A DNA stretch of 64,000 nucleotides from Paenibacillus xylanexedens (GTDB lineage: Bacteria; Bacillota; Bacilli; Paenibacillales; Paenibacillaceae), in contig NZ_VEBF01000001.1 of assembly GCF_007676705.1 (NCBI RefSeq), forward strand, positions 434,001 to 498,000, in the 5' to 3' direction. Positions 8,916 to 19,000 of the stretch are shown here, one piece after another (position 1 is the first letter of the stretch; every line of letters begins with the position of its first letter). The notes beneath the pieces were generated by a model. The model saw only the letters and a program-made list of their open reading frames with translations. It did not search any database and had not been told where the DNA came from. The translations under genes were made by a program, and so were the position numbers.

Positions 8916-10082
8916 TTGAGGAGGAGAATTTCCATTCAAAAGTGGATGCAGATCTTTTATAAAAATACAGGGTTGAACCCTTATGTATGGCTTGTATTTT
9001 TCATCTTGCCCTTCTATTACATTTCACAATATTCCAAATTATGGACAATGGTAACCGGCATTGTGATCATTCTCGTCTTCTTCGTCTGTTATTTGCTTGC
9101 CTTCATCACCAAGGGTTGGCAAGTGTACATGTGGATTGGACTGCTTATTGCCATATCCATTACGATGACGATCGCCTATGATTATGCCTATTTCTCATTG
9201 TTTCTTGCTTTTTTTATTGGGAATATTAAAAATAAAGCCGGTTTCTTCACCCTCTATTCGGTGAATTTGGGAGCCAGTTTCCTGACCATTAATTATGGTT
9301 TCATCAATCAGAGTTCATTGCTCGTGAGTCAGTTCCCGTTTGTATTCATCAGCTTAATGGCCTCCATCCTGCTTCCGATTAGTACGTATAATAAAAATAA
9401 GACTGAACAATTGGAAGGCCAACTGGAGAATGCCAACAAACGACTGGATGATCTCGTGAAAATGGAAGAACGTCAGCGTATTGCTCGTGACCTGCACGAT
9501 ACTCTTGGGCAGAAGCTCTCACTGATTGGTCTGAAAACCGATCTAGCGAAGCGTTTACTCCGCAGTAATCCCGATCAGGCCGAGATTGAATTGAATGACC
9601 TCAGACAAACGGCAAGCACAGCTCTGAAGGAAGTACGCGAAATGGTAACAACCATGCGTGGTACCCAATTGGTCGATGAACTGTTCCGGGCAGAGCAGAT
9701 TCTGAAGGCCGCTTCAATTGAATTTAGGCTGGAAGGCAATCCGAAGCTGCAAGACACATCGCAATTAAATGAAAATGTACTCGGCATGTGCTTGAAAGAA
9801 GCCGTCACCAATGTAGTCAAGCACAGTCAGGCCACGGTATGCACCATCACTATTAAAGAGACACAGTCTGATAACATTTTAACGGTTCAGGATAACGGTG
9901 TAGGCATAGAACGCACGCGCAACAAGGATCGACGCGGTACCGGCATTTTGGGTATGAAGGAACGGCTCGAATTTGTGAACGGTTGTCTGGATCTCCGCTC
10001 CGGAGCAGACAAAACAGACACACAACTCGTCATTCAGGTGCCTAAGCTGACACGCAAACCAATAAAGGAGGATGCAACATGA
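8916..10082 (+). CDS. desK: Thermosensor histidine kinase DesK
   Basis: A 388-codon frame. Four to five membrane helices lie in residues 20-155, then a coiled linker, the HisKA_3 phosphoacceptor helix with H194 in RDLHDTLGQK, and an ATPase domain with N-box NVVKHS and G-boxes DNGVGIE and GTGILGMKERL. Such kinases phosphorylate DesR when membranes become rigid. The first canonical start, TTG 8916, directly touches the AGGAGG site. The next ATG (8946) is 21 bases away. An ATT at 8934, nine bases after AGGAGG, is best placed; starting there the phospho-histidine becomes residue 188, the number I recall for Bacillus subtilis DesK. The gene overlaps desR by four bases (ATGA). Confidence 0.93.
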   Translation: MRRRISIQKWMQIFYKNTGLNPYVWLVFFILPFYYISQYSKLWTMVTGIVIILVFFVCYLLAFITKGWQVYMWIGLLIAISITMTIAYDYAYFSLFLAFFIGNIKNKAGFFTLYSVNLGASFLTINYGFINQSSLLVSQFPFVFISLMASILLPISTYNKNKTEQLEGQLENANKRLDDLVKMEERQRIARDLHDTLGQKLSLIGLKTDLAKRLLRSNPDQAEIELNDLRQTASTALKEVREMVTTMRGTQLVDELFRAEQILKAASIEFRLEGNPKLQDTSQLNENVLGMCLKEAVTNVVKHSQATVCTITIKETQSDNILTVQDNGVGIERTRNKDRRGTGILGMKERLEFVNGCLDLRSGADKTDTQLVIQVPKLTRKPIKEDAT

Positions 10083-10678
10083 TCAGCATTGTAATCGCCG
10101 AGGACCAACGCATGATGCTGGGCGCCTTGTCCTCCCTGCTTAATCTGGAAGAAGACATGCAGGTGGTAGGACAGGCAAGCAATGGAGAGGAAGCTCTGGC
10201 ACTTGTCAGAGAACTGACCCCGGATATCTGTCTGATGGATATCGAAATGCCCGTCAAAAGTGGGCTGGAAGCGGCAGAAGAGATGAAAGGTTTGAACTGT
10301 AAAGTCATTATTCTGACCACTTTTGCCCGAACCGGCTATTTCGAACGTGCACTCAAAGGCGGTGTTCGTGGATACCTGCTCAAGGATAGTCCGATTGAAG
10401 AACTGGCTGAAACCATCCGCCAAGTCATGAGTGGCAGAAGAATCTTCGCTCCCGACCTGGTCGATGAGGCTTATGTAGAAGAGAATCCCCTGACGGAACG
10501 GGAGAATGCTGTTCTCGGCCTCATGGCAGACGGGAAGAACACGAAGGAAATTGCCGGACATCTCTTCATTACAACGGGCACAGTACGGAATTACATTTCC
10601 ATTATTCTCAACAAGTTAAATGCCAGTAACCGCATTGAAGCCATCACTCGTTCCAAGGAAAAAGGGTGGTTCAAATGA
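10079..10678 (+). CDS. desR: Response regulator DesR (NarL/LuxR family)
   Basis: A 199-residue two-domain regulator. The receiver domain (1-120) has the acidic pocket E8-D9, the phosphorylation site D54 in CLMDIEMP, T80/T81 and K102. The LuxR-type helix-turn-helix lies near 135-195 (LTERENAVLGLMADGKNTKEIA). It is translationally coupled to desK by an ATGA overlap and has its own AAAGGAGG site. When phosphorylated it should activate des through the dyads upstream of that gene. A strong terminator follows. Confidence 0.95.
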   Translation: MISIVIAEDQRMMLGALSSLLNLEEDMQVVGQASNGEEALALVRELTPDICLMDIEMPVKSGLEAAEEMKGLNCKVIILTTFARTGYFERALKGGVRGYLLKDSPIEELAETIRQVMSGRRIFAPDLVDEAYVEENPLTERENAVLGLMADGKNTKEIAGHLFITTGTVRNYISIILNKLNASNRIEAITRSKEKGWFK

Positions 10679-10754
10679 AAGTACCGCTTTAACCCATTAA
10701 AACATAAGTAAGCACGTAAACCGGCTGCACAAGTCGTATAACATACTTTACAAT

Positions 10755-10797
10755 AAAAAGCTTGGCCCAGTTAAACACTCCTGGGCCAAGCTTTTTT
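10755..10797. terminator. Strong bidirectional terminator
   Basis: Sixteen-base arms (10755-10770 and 10781-10796) built on AGCTTGGCCCAG / CTGGGCCAAGCT, with A-run and T-run flanks. It serves desR and the converging lipoprotein gene. Confidence 0.92.
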
Positions 10798-10855
10798 GTG
10801 TATTACAACATTCCAGCATTCATCTCAATTCAATTGCAGAATATCCGTGTAGCGC

Positions 10856-11767
10856 TCAAGATTTCACAGATACTGTCATACCAAGGGCTTCCAATGGTAC
10901 TTGATCGGTCTTAAGCTGGTGAATTTTATTACCGTCCTGCCAAGAAATCGTTACATGAACAGACTTTCCACCAGTTGGATATTCCACCTTGATATACCCT
11001 TTATCTTTTGGTACAGGCAATGTATGTGACTCCAGATATTCCACCATTTTTTTCGCAATAGCCGGATTATTCATTTCATCTTCGGAAACCGAACGAATCT
11101 GTAACGTCCATCTACCTTCTTGCCAAGTCAGGTATTGACTTCCTGCCGCACCTTCACTCATACCTTGAATACCATGTCCCAGATCCACAGCCATATCGTT
11201 TGGAATGTCTTTCAGGTCCGTCTCAGGGAAAATTTCTGGCTGATCCGGGTCCTTATAGGTCTTCACTTCATAGGAAGCCAGTACAGGTACCTTGCTGCCA
11301 GATGCAGTTAACGATGCATCATTAATGGCAACAGGCTTAGTCGTAACGTAGAAGTTTACTTTAAACGCATCAGCAGTGTTAGACGGTATTGCCGCACTCA
11401 AATATGAGCCCTTCTCTAACGTAAAGGATGTGGGTAAAGATGCATTCTTTATCGTCAACTGATTACGAATTTGCTGAATTACCTCATTCACATCTGACTG
11501 ACCCGTGGCAGCTTGGTTGTCATTCGCCTTCGATCCTGATGTTTCTTGACTATCCGTTGTGGTCGTGTTCTCTTGGGTTCCCGCTTCATTTTCATTAGAA
11601 AAATCAGCACCACCGCTTCCGGTCTGGGTCTGTTCGCCCACTGTCGTCGTTGGAGAAGAACCATTCTCTGATGACGCAGTACTCGAATCCGGTCCACCAC
11701 ACCCTGCAAGAGCGAGTAAAACGGCTGTCGTTACCGGAATGGTGATCCATAATGGTTGTTTCTTCAT
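10856..11767 (-). CDS. Lipoprotein of unknown function
   Basis: A 303-residue secreted lipoprotein. It has an N-terminal signal peptide with lipobox LAGC, then a low-complexity linker of about 75 residues rich in Ser, Thr, Gly, Asn, Gln and Glu. A folded domain follows from about residue 95 to the end. No catalytic motif is recognised. A GTG at 11776 is in frame but lies inside the AAGGAGG site; the ATG at 11767, eight bases after that site, is the likely start. The linker suggests a domain held away from the membrane outside the cell. It precedes no obvious partner, and the next upstream gene is a cell-envelope deacetylase in the same direction, 80 bases away. Confidence 0.8.
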   Translation of the reverse strand: MKKQPLWITIPVTTAVLLALAGCGGPDSSTASSENGSSPTTTVGEQTQTGSGGADFSNENEAGTQENTTTTDSQETSGSKANDNQAATGQSDVNEVIQQIRNQLTIKNASLPTSFTLEKGSYLSAAIPSNTADAFKVNFYVTTKPVAINDASLTASGSKVPVLASYEVKTYKDPDQPEIFPETDLKDIPNDMAVDLGHGIQGMSEGAAGSQYLTWQEGRWTLQIRSVSEDEMNNPAIAKKMVEYLESHTLPVPKDKGYIKVEYPTGGKSVHVTISWQDGNKIHQLKTDQVPLEALGMTVSVKS

Positions 11768-11847
11768 GATGTGCACCTCCTTAGTTGTGAGTTGTGTCCA
11801 GTGTGTAGTCCGGATCCATCTATGATCTGATCCACAGATTGAAGAGA

Positions 11848-12588
11848 TTAACGCTTGTCGTTCCAGAAGTTGACCGGTTGCACTTTCTTGCTTAATACTT
11901 CAAAACGATACCCTTCTGCCTTCAATGTTTTCAATACTTGTGGCAGAACCTTCAACGTCGCTTCCTGGTCGTGCATAAGCACAACAGGCGTTGTTCCGCT
12001 CTTTTGCACATTGTGGATCTGCTTCATTACACTGTTATAGACTTTCTGATGATCCTTCTTGTATTTCCAATCTTCCGAATCCACATTCCAATCCCACAGA
12101 TGGAATCCACCCTGACCAAGCAGTACATTACGGAACGCCGGCTTGAGGTATGGTTTACTGCCGTATGGCGTCCGAACGAGGCTTGTTTTAACTCCGGCAA
12201 CCTTGTTCAGACTTGCATTGGCCTGTTGCATTTCTTTTAGTCCGCTATATGCGGATTTATAGAATTTGCCTGGAACATGAGTCACACCATGCAAGCCCAA
12301 TCCATGTCCGTCAGCTACGATTCGTTTGGTAGCCTTCTGAAATTGCTCCATTTGAGGACCCAGCATGAAGAACGTTGCCTTCGCATGATATTGATCCAGA
12401 ATATCGAGCAATTGACCCGTGTGAGCGCTTGGCCCATCGTCAAAAGTCAGGTATATGATTTTGGAACTCGCTTTGCTTGCGCTTTCCTTGGATGTAGCAG
12501 ATTTGGCAGATACCGACTGCGGCAGTAATAGTGGAATGATCAATAGAATTGCAAGTGTGACCATGATAGATTTACGAATATGTAGCAT
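11848..12588 (-). CDS. Secreted polysaccharide deacetylase (NodB domain, CE4)
   Basis: A 246-residue protein with a signal peptide (cleavage near AKS at 28-30) and a CE4 NodB fold. All five motifs are visible: TFDDGP (48-53, with D50 as base and D51 as metal ligand), H100-xxx-H104, RTPYG (139-143), DWNVDSEDW (166-174) and LMHD (204-207). The family removes N-acetyl groups from peptidoglycan or chitin oligomers with a divalent metal; the substrate here is not evident. Only a short Ser/Lys-rich linker separates the signal peptide from the catalytic domain. The start ATG has AAGGGAG nine bases upstream. Confidence 0.92.
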   Translation of the reverse strand: MLHIRKSIMVTLAILLIIPLLLPQSVSAKSATSKESASKASSKIIYLTFDDGPSAHTGQLLDILDQYHAKATFFMLGPQMEQFQKATKRIVADGHGLGLHGVTHVPGKFYKSAYSGLKEMQQANASLNKVAGVKTSLVRTPYGSKPYLKPAFRNVLLGQGGFHLWDWNVDSEDWKYKKDHQKVYNSVMKQIHNVQKSGTTPVVLMHDQEATLKVLPQVLKTLKAEGYRFEVLSKKVQPVNFWNDKR

Positions 12589-13006
12589 AATTAAAAGTCT
12601 CCCTTATGTGTTATATTTCCCCGGGTGTCCATGTTTTTCTACCTTCATCCCTTGGCGATTAATCCTAATACTATCAAAGATAGCGTCTCCTGTTCTCGTT
12701 TCAAAGGCTACGGTAGAGTTACACTTTTGTCAGATAAACCTAAAATTTAATACGAATTTGATAGATTTGAGCAAAATAAAGGTCCCGCCAGGATAGATCA
12801 ATTGTGACATATCCTCTATTACCCACATTCAGGATTTTGATAGACTTTTGCTCCAATTCAAGCTATTCAAACCAATAACGAAAAATTTTCGCATGCAAAA
12901 AAAGCTTGCACAAGTGCAAGCTTTATCGTCTTCAATCAGCATATGGTATCATGCTGTATGTAAATGGTCTTCTATCACTGGAATCTTCTCGACTCCCTTA
13001 CGTTAG
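12589..13006. other. Intergenic stretch between deacetylase and ferritin genes
   Basis: 418 bases with no supported gene. Apart from the ferritin terminator at 12897-12924, no clear structure was found. It should hold the promoter of the deacetylase gene, but no hexamer pair stands out. Confidence 0.4.
12897..12924 (-). terminator. Terminator of the ferritin gene
   Basis: Perfect ten-base arms AAAGCTTGCA (12901-12910) and TGCAAGCTTT (12915-12924) with a four-base loop. On the minus strand seven T residues follow. Confidence 0.88.
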
Positions 13007-13510
13007 TTATTCAGCAGGAGCAACGAAAGAACGTTTGCCGAACTCGGCATCCAGCATGTAGAATGCATTGCTGTCTTTTTCGATCCGGCGCAGCTTCTGA
13101 ATAATGTTGTCAAACAACGCTTCTTCTTCAACCTGCTCATCAATGAACCATTTCAAGAAATACATCGTCGCGTGCTCACGTTCATTCAAGGCGATGTCAG
13201 CCAGATTATAGAATTTTTTCGTGTTTTGCTGCTCGTGAGCATAACCATGCTCAAATACATCCAGCATCGAAGCATATTCATTCTTCGGTTCTGGCAGAGC
13301 CGCAAGTGTGGCACGTTGTCCACGATCATTCAGGAATTTGTATATTTTCATGCCATGGAATCGTTCCTCTTCCGCCTGTACGATGAAGAAGTTCGCGAAT
13401 CCATCCAGACTTTTGCTGGAACAATATGCTGCCATAGCCAGATATACATGAGCAGAATAAAACTCAAAGTTCATCTGTTCATTTAAAGATTCTGTTAACT
13501 CTTTACTCAT
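13007..13510 (-). CDS. Ferritin (iron storage, FtnA type)
   Basis: A 167-residue four-helix ferritin that oxidises Fe(II) and stores it as a mineral inside a 24-subunit shell. The ferroxidase ligands are all in place: E16, E49, H52, E93, Q126 and E129, with the AEEERFHG motif of helix B. The length is normal for bacterial non-haem ferritins, and the heme methionine of bacterioferritin is not apparent. The start ATG follows an AGAGGTG site. It is a single gene with its own terminator. Confidence 0.95.
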   Translation of the reverse strand: MSKELTESLNEQMNFEFYSAHVYLAMAAYCSSKSLDGFANFFIVQAEEERFHGMKIYKFLNDRGQRATLAALPEPKNEYASMLDVFEHGYAHEQQNTKKFYNLADIALNEREHATMYFLKWFIDEQVEEEALFDNIIQKLRRIEKDSNAFYMLDAEFGKRSFVAPAE

Positions 13511-13599
13511 AATCCAAACACCTCTTTCTTTCTCTAGGGATGGTTATATTCTAACATAACGTCAGCAGGACTTACACCGATTTTCTACAAAATTCGCCA

Positions 13600-13692
13600 A
13601 TGACTGAATACATCTCCTGGGCCGTACTGTATCCCGTTCTTATCGTAATTATCTATGGCATATTCAGTCGCAAACATCCATCCAAGATCTGA
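13600..13692 (+). CDS. Possible 30-residue membrane peptide
   Basis: A short frame encodes a peptide starting MTEYISWAV, with one hydrophobic helix and a basic tail (FSRKHPSKI), the usual look of a small membrane peptide. There is no Shine-Dalgarno sequence before the ATG and no visible promoter, so it may be chance. It lies between two minus-strand genes. Confidence 0.22.
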   Translation: MTEYISWAVLYPVLIVIIYGIFSRKHPSKI

Positions 13693-13695
13693 AAT

Positions 13696-13723
13696 AAAAA
13701 AGCTCTGCCAAGGTGGCAGAGCT
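13696..13723 (-). terminator. Terminator of the YjcZ-like gene
   Basis: AGCTCTGCCA (13701-13710) pairs with TGGCAGAGCT (13714-13723) around a three-base loop. A minus-strand T-run follows. Confidence 0.88.
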
Positions 13724-13749
13724 TCTTTCAACCATTTTGAATGCTACAA

Positions 13750-13869
13750 TTATACCAAGAACGCTTTGGAGATGATAACCAACAGGATGAACAGAACCAG
13801 AATAGCACCTACAGAAGTGAAACCTCCGTAGCCGTAGCCTCTTGTTTCTCCACCTAATACTTCGCTCAT
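13750..13869 (-). CDS. YjcZ family small sporulation-type protein
   Basis: A 39-residue protein beginning MSEVLGGETRGYGYGGF and ending in a single hydrophobic helix (GAILVLFILLVIISKAFLV). The Gly/Tyr-rich head and hydrophobic tail are the signature of the YjcZ family, whose members are linked to sporulation in Bacillus. AGGAGG lies eight bases before the ATG and a strong terminator follows the stop, so this is a real single-gene unit. It is the kind of gene normally missed by length cut-offs. Confidence 0.88.
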   Translation of the reverse strand: MSEVLGGETRGYGYGGFTSVGAILVLFILLVIISKAFLV

Positions 13870-13968
13870 TGACCGTACCTCCTCTGCAACAGGTATGGGT
13901 TATCTTATGCAGGAAGAACGACTTTGACAGGGCGGATGCCCTAATTATTCAAATGCTGTTCATTTCGT

Positions 13969-14226
13969 TTAGTACCGTGGAGATTGTACTCGCATGATAT
14001 CCAGAAAAGGTACCTTTGCCGTGAACTCTTCTTCTGTATACTCTACATGAACGAGTCTTGTACGAGAGTCCATTTTGACGATGACTCCTTGCACCTGATC
14101 TTCTTTGCCCCATACCGTCAACAGTACTTCCGAACGTTCACGAAAGGCTTCAACCAGCTGATTTCCCAACTCTTCAAGTTCAAACTCATCCCGTGTAGGT
14201 CTTTTTGCTACTTTTGCTTTTGCCAA
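13969..14226 (-). CDS. YolD-like protein
   Basis: An 85-residue acidic protein matching the YolD-like family: a charged N-terminal helix, then a beta-rich core (VWGKEDQVQGVIVKMDSRT...VPFLDIMRVQ). Family members often accompany Y-family polymerases, but none is visible here. The open frame extends upstream to a TTG at 14289, without a ribosome site. TTG 14226 has GAGGAGG eight bases ahead and is the likely start. Its role is unknown. Confidence 0.75.
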   Translation of the reverse strand: MAKAKVAKRPTRDEFELEELGNQLVEAFRERSEVLLTVWGKEDQVQGVIVKMDSRTRLVHVEYTEEEFTAKVPFLDIMRVQSPRY

Positions 14227-14380
14227 TGTGGCTGCCTCCTCTACTCCGACGTCCCGATTCCACGGGTTGATTGCCGAGTTCATATTCAATTAGTATACCA
14301 TTCATTTACGTTCGTGTAATGTCATGGAACCCCATATTGAGCAAATTCTTCAGGCAAGTTACCGTTAACCGTGATACCTC

Positions 14381-16072
14381 CTATTCTTCTCCAGACTCCA
14401 CAATGATGCTGTACTCATTCGATCGAGTTTCGCCAGCCCGTTTTTGTCCATTCCATTCATAAGTGTACCGAGCAATCAAGGCTCCTTGCAGCGTCCCCGT
14501 CTTCTCAGAAGCTAACTTCGCTACATAGGAGATGTTCCTTTCCGTGCCAGGCTCAATCTCCCCCACATGCAGAACCCGTGGTGTGGAATACTCTGGTATG
14601 CTCCATTGGATCTCACCCGTAGCTTGCCCAAGCCATCTGGCACCCTCTGGTAAAATGCTCCCTAGTTGTACGCGTGCCGGCCAATTGCCCGTATTCACCA
14701 CACGCACGTCAAACGTGACTGTGCCTCCCTGCTCGACTAGTGTCGGTACTACTTGAACATATGCTTGGATTATCGGTGTCTTCAACTCGACGACAGCTTC
14801 ATTGGATATAATCATCCGCTGCACTGTCCGTGAATCCGGCAACCGAAATGTATACATCAGGCTAGCATGATTCACATATCTGTAGTGATCAGGGATTAAT
14901 TCGCCTCGTTCTGCAAGGGTTGCCTCGAACTGAATATTCAGAACAGACCGGGCCGTCAATGTCCCCAGATTAAGCCCTCTGGTCAGATTGGCTGCAGGGC
15001 GTTTAACCCCATTCCAGCCCAGACTGCCTTCTACGAAGGTCATTCCTGCTGGTAATACGTCCACCAAGGTTCCATCCACCGCATAGCTGCTTGCATTCGA
15101 GACGGTAATATTATATTGGACGGCATCTCCTAATGTGGCCGTGACCGGGAGTACACTTTTGACCACAGAGATCTGAGGTTGAATCACTTCCAGGGTAACA
15201 TCATTGGAGTAGATGGTCTCCTGCTTGCCTGCGGAGATATACTTTAGTACAGCTACGCTGGATATTCCGTTCGTTTCACTTCCCCCTACAACCTGAACCC
15301 TGTATTGAATCCGAACGGCAGTTCCGGGCTCAATCTGCCCCAGCTCTATTCCCGTATCAGGTGTTACTTGAGGTGCGAACATCTCATTTACAATGACACT
15401 CGCAGGTATGAAAGCAATCCCTTGAGGCAAAGCAATCGTTACTTGGGCATTCGTCGCTGCAATAAAACCCGGATTACTCACGATGACCGTATACATGACA
15501 ATGTCCCCTGAAAAGGTATGGATATGATCTGCCTGCAAGGAGATCTCCAGCCGAGATGAGACCAGATCGACCTCCACTATATTGGATTGTTCAACACCCG
15601 TAACCGTTCTGCCTTCCGGTGTCAAAAACTCATAGTTAACCTGTGCCTGATTCAGCAGCTTCAGTGCCGCGGGTAAACGCAAAATTACAACTTGGAAGTG
15701 GTATCGCAACATGCCTCCCGGCGCGATCTCTGCCGGAGGCAATCCCCTCTCCGGCGATGCTCCTGGTAACGGAATACCATCACGCAATACACTGTTGGGA
15801 AGCAGTGACGTCTCTGCAGATAGCCGATCCAAGAGGTGTACTACAACCGGAAGATTTCCAGAGTTACCAATTTCAATACGGTAGACAAGAGACTGCCCCA
15901 AGGCAGCCTCTGTGACATTGCACACTTTTCTGACTTCAACCCTGGGGCCGATCCACGGTGTTACAACCGTATTCGAATAGGATACCTGTTCCAGTTCAGT
16001 CGCACCCGAGCTGAATCGAACCAGGGACTGATTCTTTAGCCAGTGGGACAACGGACCGGAAGATTGATTCAT
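14381..16072 (-). CDS. DUF11 repeat protein, second part
   Basis: 563 residues. Residues 1-42 are not a normal N-terminus: they contain LVRFSSG...SYSNTVVTP, which aligns with the last third of a type-B DUF11 repeat from the upstream gene. Four full DUF11 domains of about 130 residues follow, more diverged than those upstream (VTIALPQG and DVLPAGMTFVEGSL motifs remain). There is no signal peptide, membrane anchor or LPXTG motif. The start ATG overlaps the stop of the larger DUF11 gene (ATGA, 16069-16072), so it is translated by reinitiation or joined by a -1 frameshift. It probably works with the larger protein on the cell or spore surface; this is inferred. AGGAGG overlaps its own stop codon. 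Confidence 0.85.
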   Translation of the reverse strand: MNQSSGPLSHWLKNQSLVRFSSGATELEQVSYSNTVVTPWIGPRVEVRKVCNVTEAALGQSLVYRIEIGNSGNLPVVVHLLDRLSAETSLLPNSVLRDGIPLPGASPERGLPPAEIAPGGMLRYHFQVVILRLPAALKLLNQAQVNYEFLTPEGRTVTGVEQSNIVEVDLVSSRLEISLQADHIHTFSGDIVMYTVIVSNPGFIAATNAQVTIALPQGIAFIPASVIVNEMFAPQVTPDTGIELGQIEPGTAVRIQYRVQVVGGSETNGISSVAVLKYISAGKQETIYSNDVTLEVIQPQISVVKSVLPVTATLGDAVQYNITVSNASSYAVDGTLVDVLPAGMTFVEGSLGWNGVKRPAANLTRGLNLGTLTARSVLNIQFEATLAERGELIPDHYRYVNHASLMYTFRLPDSRTVQRMIISNEAVVELKTPIIQAYVQVVPTLVEQGGTVTFDVRVVNTGNWPARVQLGSILPEGARWLGQATGEIQWSIPEYSTPRVLHVGEIEPGTERNISYVAKLASEKTGTLQGALIARYTYEWNGQKRAGETRSNEYSIIVESGEE

Positions 16073-19000
16073 ATCACCACAACCTCTACTCTGAATGTAA
16101 CCGTAACTGAAGCACCCGCTGCAATCGAACCAAGCGTGATGCCTGTATTCGGATTGCCTGTTGGTCTTGGCACGCCATCCACCGTAACGCTTCCTGGAAC
16201 AAATACCGTACCGACAGGTACCGGGTCAACCATAACCACATTATTGACCACTTCAATGCCGCTATTCGTTACAACAATCGTATAGGTAATCACGTCACCG
16301 ACAACGGCATCAATTGCACTTGTGCTTTTGACAACAGTTACATTTGGTGCAGATACCGGAATAACTAGAACATTGGAGGATACAGTCCCCGTCAACACAC
16401 GTCCATCTGGTGGACTGAATGTATAATTGGCCACCGCCTGGTTGGTCAGCTGCTGATCCTGCGGCAACGAATCCACAGTAACTTCGAGGGTAACCGTTAC
16501 AATAACGGAACCTCCTGGCGGTATGGTACCCACAACGATACCTGTCTCTGGATTGGCACCTGGCTGTGGAATACCATCAATCAGAACACTGTTAGGAAGA
16601 AGTACAGCTCCATTCGGTATATTGTCCGTTAATGTCAAATTGGCAGCAAGATTCCCACTATTGATAATTGCAAAAGAATAGGTGATGGTGTCACCAATCG
16701 TTGCATTGGAGGTACTCCCCGTTTTGGTTACAGCAATAATCGGCTGATAGATTGGTGTTACAACCGTATTGGAATACGCTGCTCCCGAGAAGACACCCGA
16801 TGTGAAACTTACGGAAGATTGACTGCTCACTTCCGGTGGTGTTGGCAGTGTATTGACCAGCACTGCATACGATACCGCTATTGATGCTCCAGGGGCTAAA
16901 CTACCAAGGGCTATGCCCAGCGCCGGGTTTGCCGAGCCCCGTGGAACACCATCTACCAGGACGCTTCCAGCAACAAATGTTACGGCCGGACTGATGGGAT
17001 CGGTTAACACAATATTGTTTACAGGGTCAATTCCTTCATTGGTCACAACCATTTCATACACAATCGTGTCACCCACCACGGCATCGACTACCGAAGCCGT
17101 CTTGACTACACTCACGTTCGGAGCAGATACCTGGATGTTGAGTTGATTGGACGTGATACTACCTCCCAGTGTTCTTCCATCAGGCAATGTATAAGAATAG
17201 GTCGCAGAAGCCTGATTGGTTATGGACTGGCTCAAAGGTAACGTCACAATTACGACGGAGAAGGTAACCACGGTTGTGGTGGAAACAACACCAAGCGGAA
17301 TGCCCGAAGCCGGATCGGCACCCGGTGCAGAAGCCCCGTTAATAATAACGCTATTCGGTACAAGTTCTGTTCCTGCCGGTATGGTATCGGTCAACGTGAC
17401 AGACGCCCCATAGTTCCCGGCATTGGAGATAGCGATGCTGTATACAACGGTATCTCCTACCGTAGCTATCGTCTGATCTCCCGTTTTGACTGCCGACAGA
17501 ATAGGTTGATAGACCGGAGTTGTAACCGTATTGGAAAATGTGGTTGCTGAGAAAGCGCCTGATGTAAAGCTGACTGTGGACTGATTGTTTAACACTGCAC
17601 TTGCCGGGAGTGCTGTAACCTGCACACTAAATACAACGGTTACGGTAGCTCCAGGTGCGATGGAACCAAGCGTTATTCCCGTAGAAGGATTGGCGTCAGG
17701 GCGCAGAACACCATCTACAAACACGCCGCTTGGCGCAAGAACGGTACTTGTCGGCACTGCATCCGTGAAAACCACATTGTTGACTGTTGCAATTCCGTTA
17801 TTGGTTACAGCGATGTTATACGTTACGACATCACCAACTGATACAGCCGTCGAGGTTGTGGATTTGACCACATCGACATCCGGTGCCGATACGGTAATAG
17901 TCAGCACATTGGACTGAACGGACTCCGTGATGTTTCGCCCATCCGGCAATGTATATGATAGAGCTACCGAAGCCTGATTCACCAGTTGTTGCGGACTTGG
18001 CAGCGTATCAACAACTACTGAAAAGGTAATGGTGGTCGTAGCTCCGGGAGCCACATTGCCTGCGGGGATGCCCGTTGCTGGATCTCCTGCTGGCAGCGGT
18101 TGACCGTTCACAATAACGCTATTTGGAACAAGGATGGTTCCGGCTGGAAGGTTATCTGTCAGGTTAATCTGGGCTCCAAAGTTTCCCTGATTGTTCACGG
18201 TTATCGTGTAACTGACGGTATCCCCAACGGTAGCATTTTGTGTACTGGCTGCTTTTTGTGCTGAAAGAATAGGCTGGTACACCGGAGTGACCACGGTATT
18301 TGAAAAGGTTGTGCTTGAGAATGTACCTGAGGTAAAACTGACCGTAGAGCGATTGCTCAACTGATCACTTGGCGGGATCGCGTCGACACGGATACTGAAT
18401 GTGACCGTCGCGGACGTTCCGGGCCCCAATGTACCAAGGGGTACCCCACCTGCCGGATTGGCTCCGGGTTGTGCAACCCCATTCACTGTGACACTCCCTG
18501 TAACAAAGGAGGCTCCAGCTGGAATCGGGTCTGAAAACTGAATATTGTTCACCGGTGCAATTCCGCTGTTGGTCACCAGAATGGAATAGGTCACCGTATC
18601 GCCTACCGTAGCCGCAGTGGAAACTGTACTTTTGACAACAGCGACGTTTGGTGACGAGACCGGGAACGTGAGTGTATTCGATGTGGCTGAGCCAGTCAAC
18701 GTCCGCCCATCTGGAGGTGTAAATGTAAAAGATGATGTAGCAAAATTGCTAAGCTGCTGTGGAGATGGAAGTGAATCCACAACAACGGCAAACGTGACAA
18801 CAGCCGTCGCTCCCGCGGCTACAATGCCTACCGGAATGCCTGCTGCCGGCGTCGATCCAGGCTGTGGCACACCGGATACAACCACACTGTTGGGTACAAA
18901 AGTAGTCGCAGCAGGAATGGTATCTGTCACGGTAACATTTGCCTCGAGATTGCCTGTGTTGCTGACCGTTACTGTGTATACAACCGTATCACCTACGGTT

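Noticed and set aside
10034..10561. 175-codon open frame antisense to desR
   Set aside because: It lies wholly over the well-supported desK end and desR, with no ribosome site or family match.
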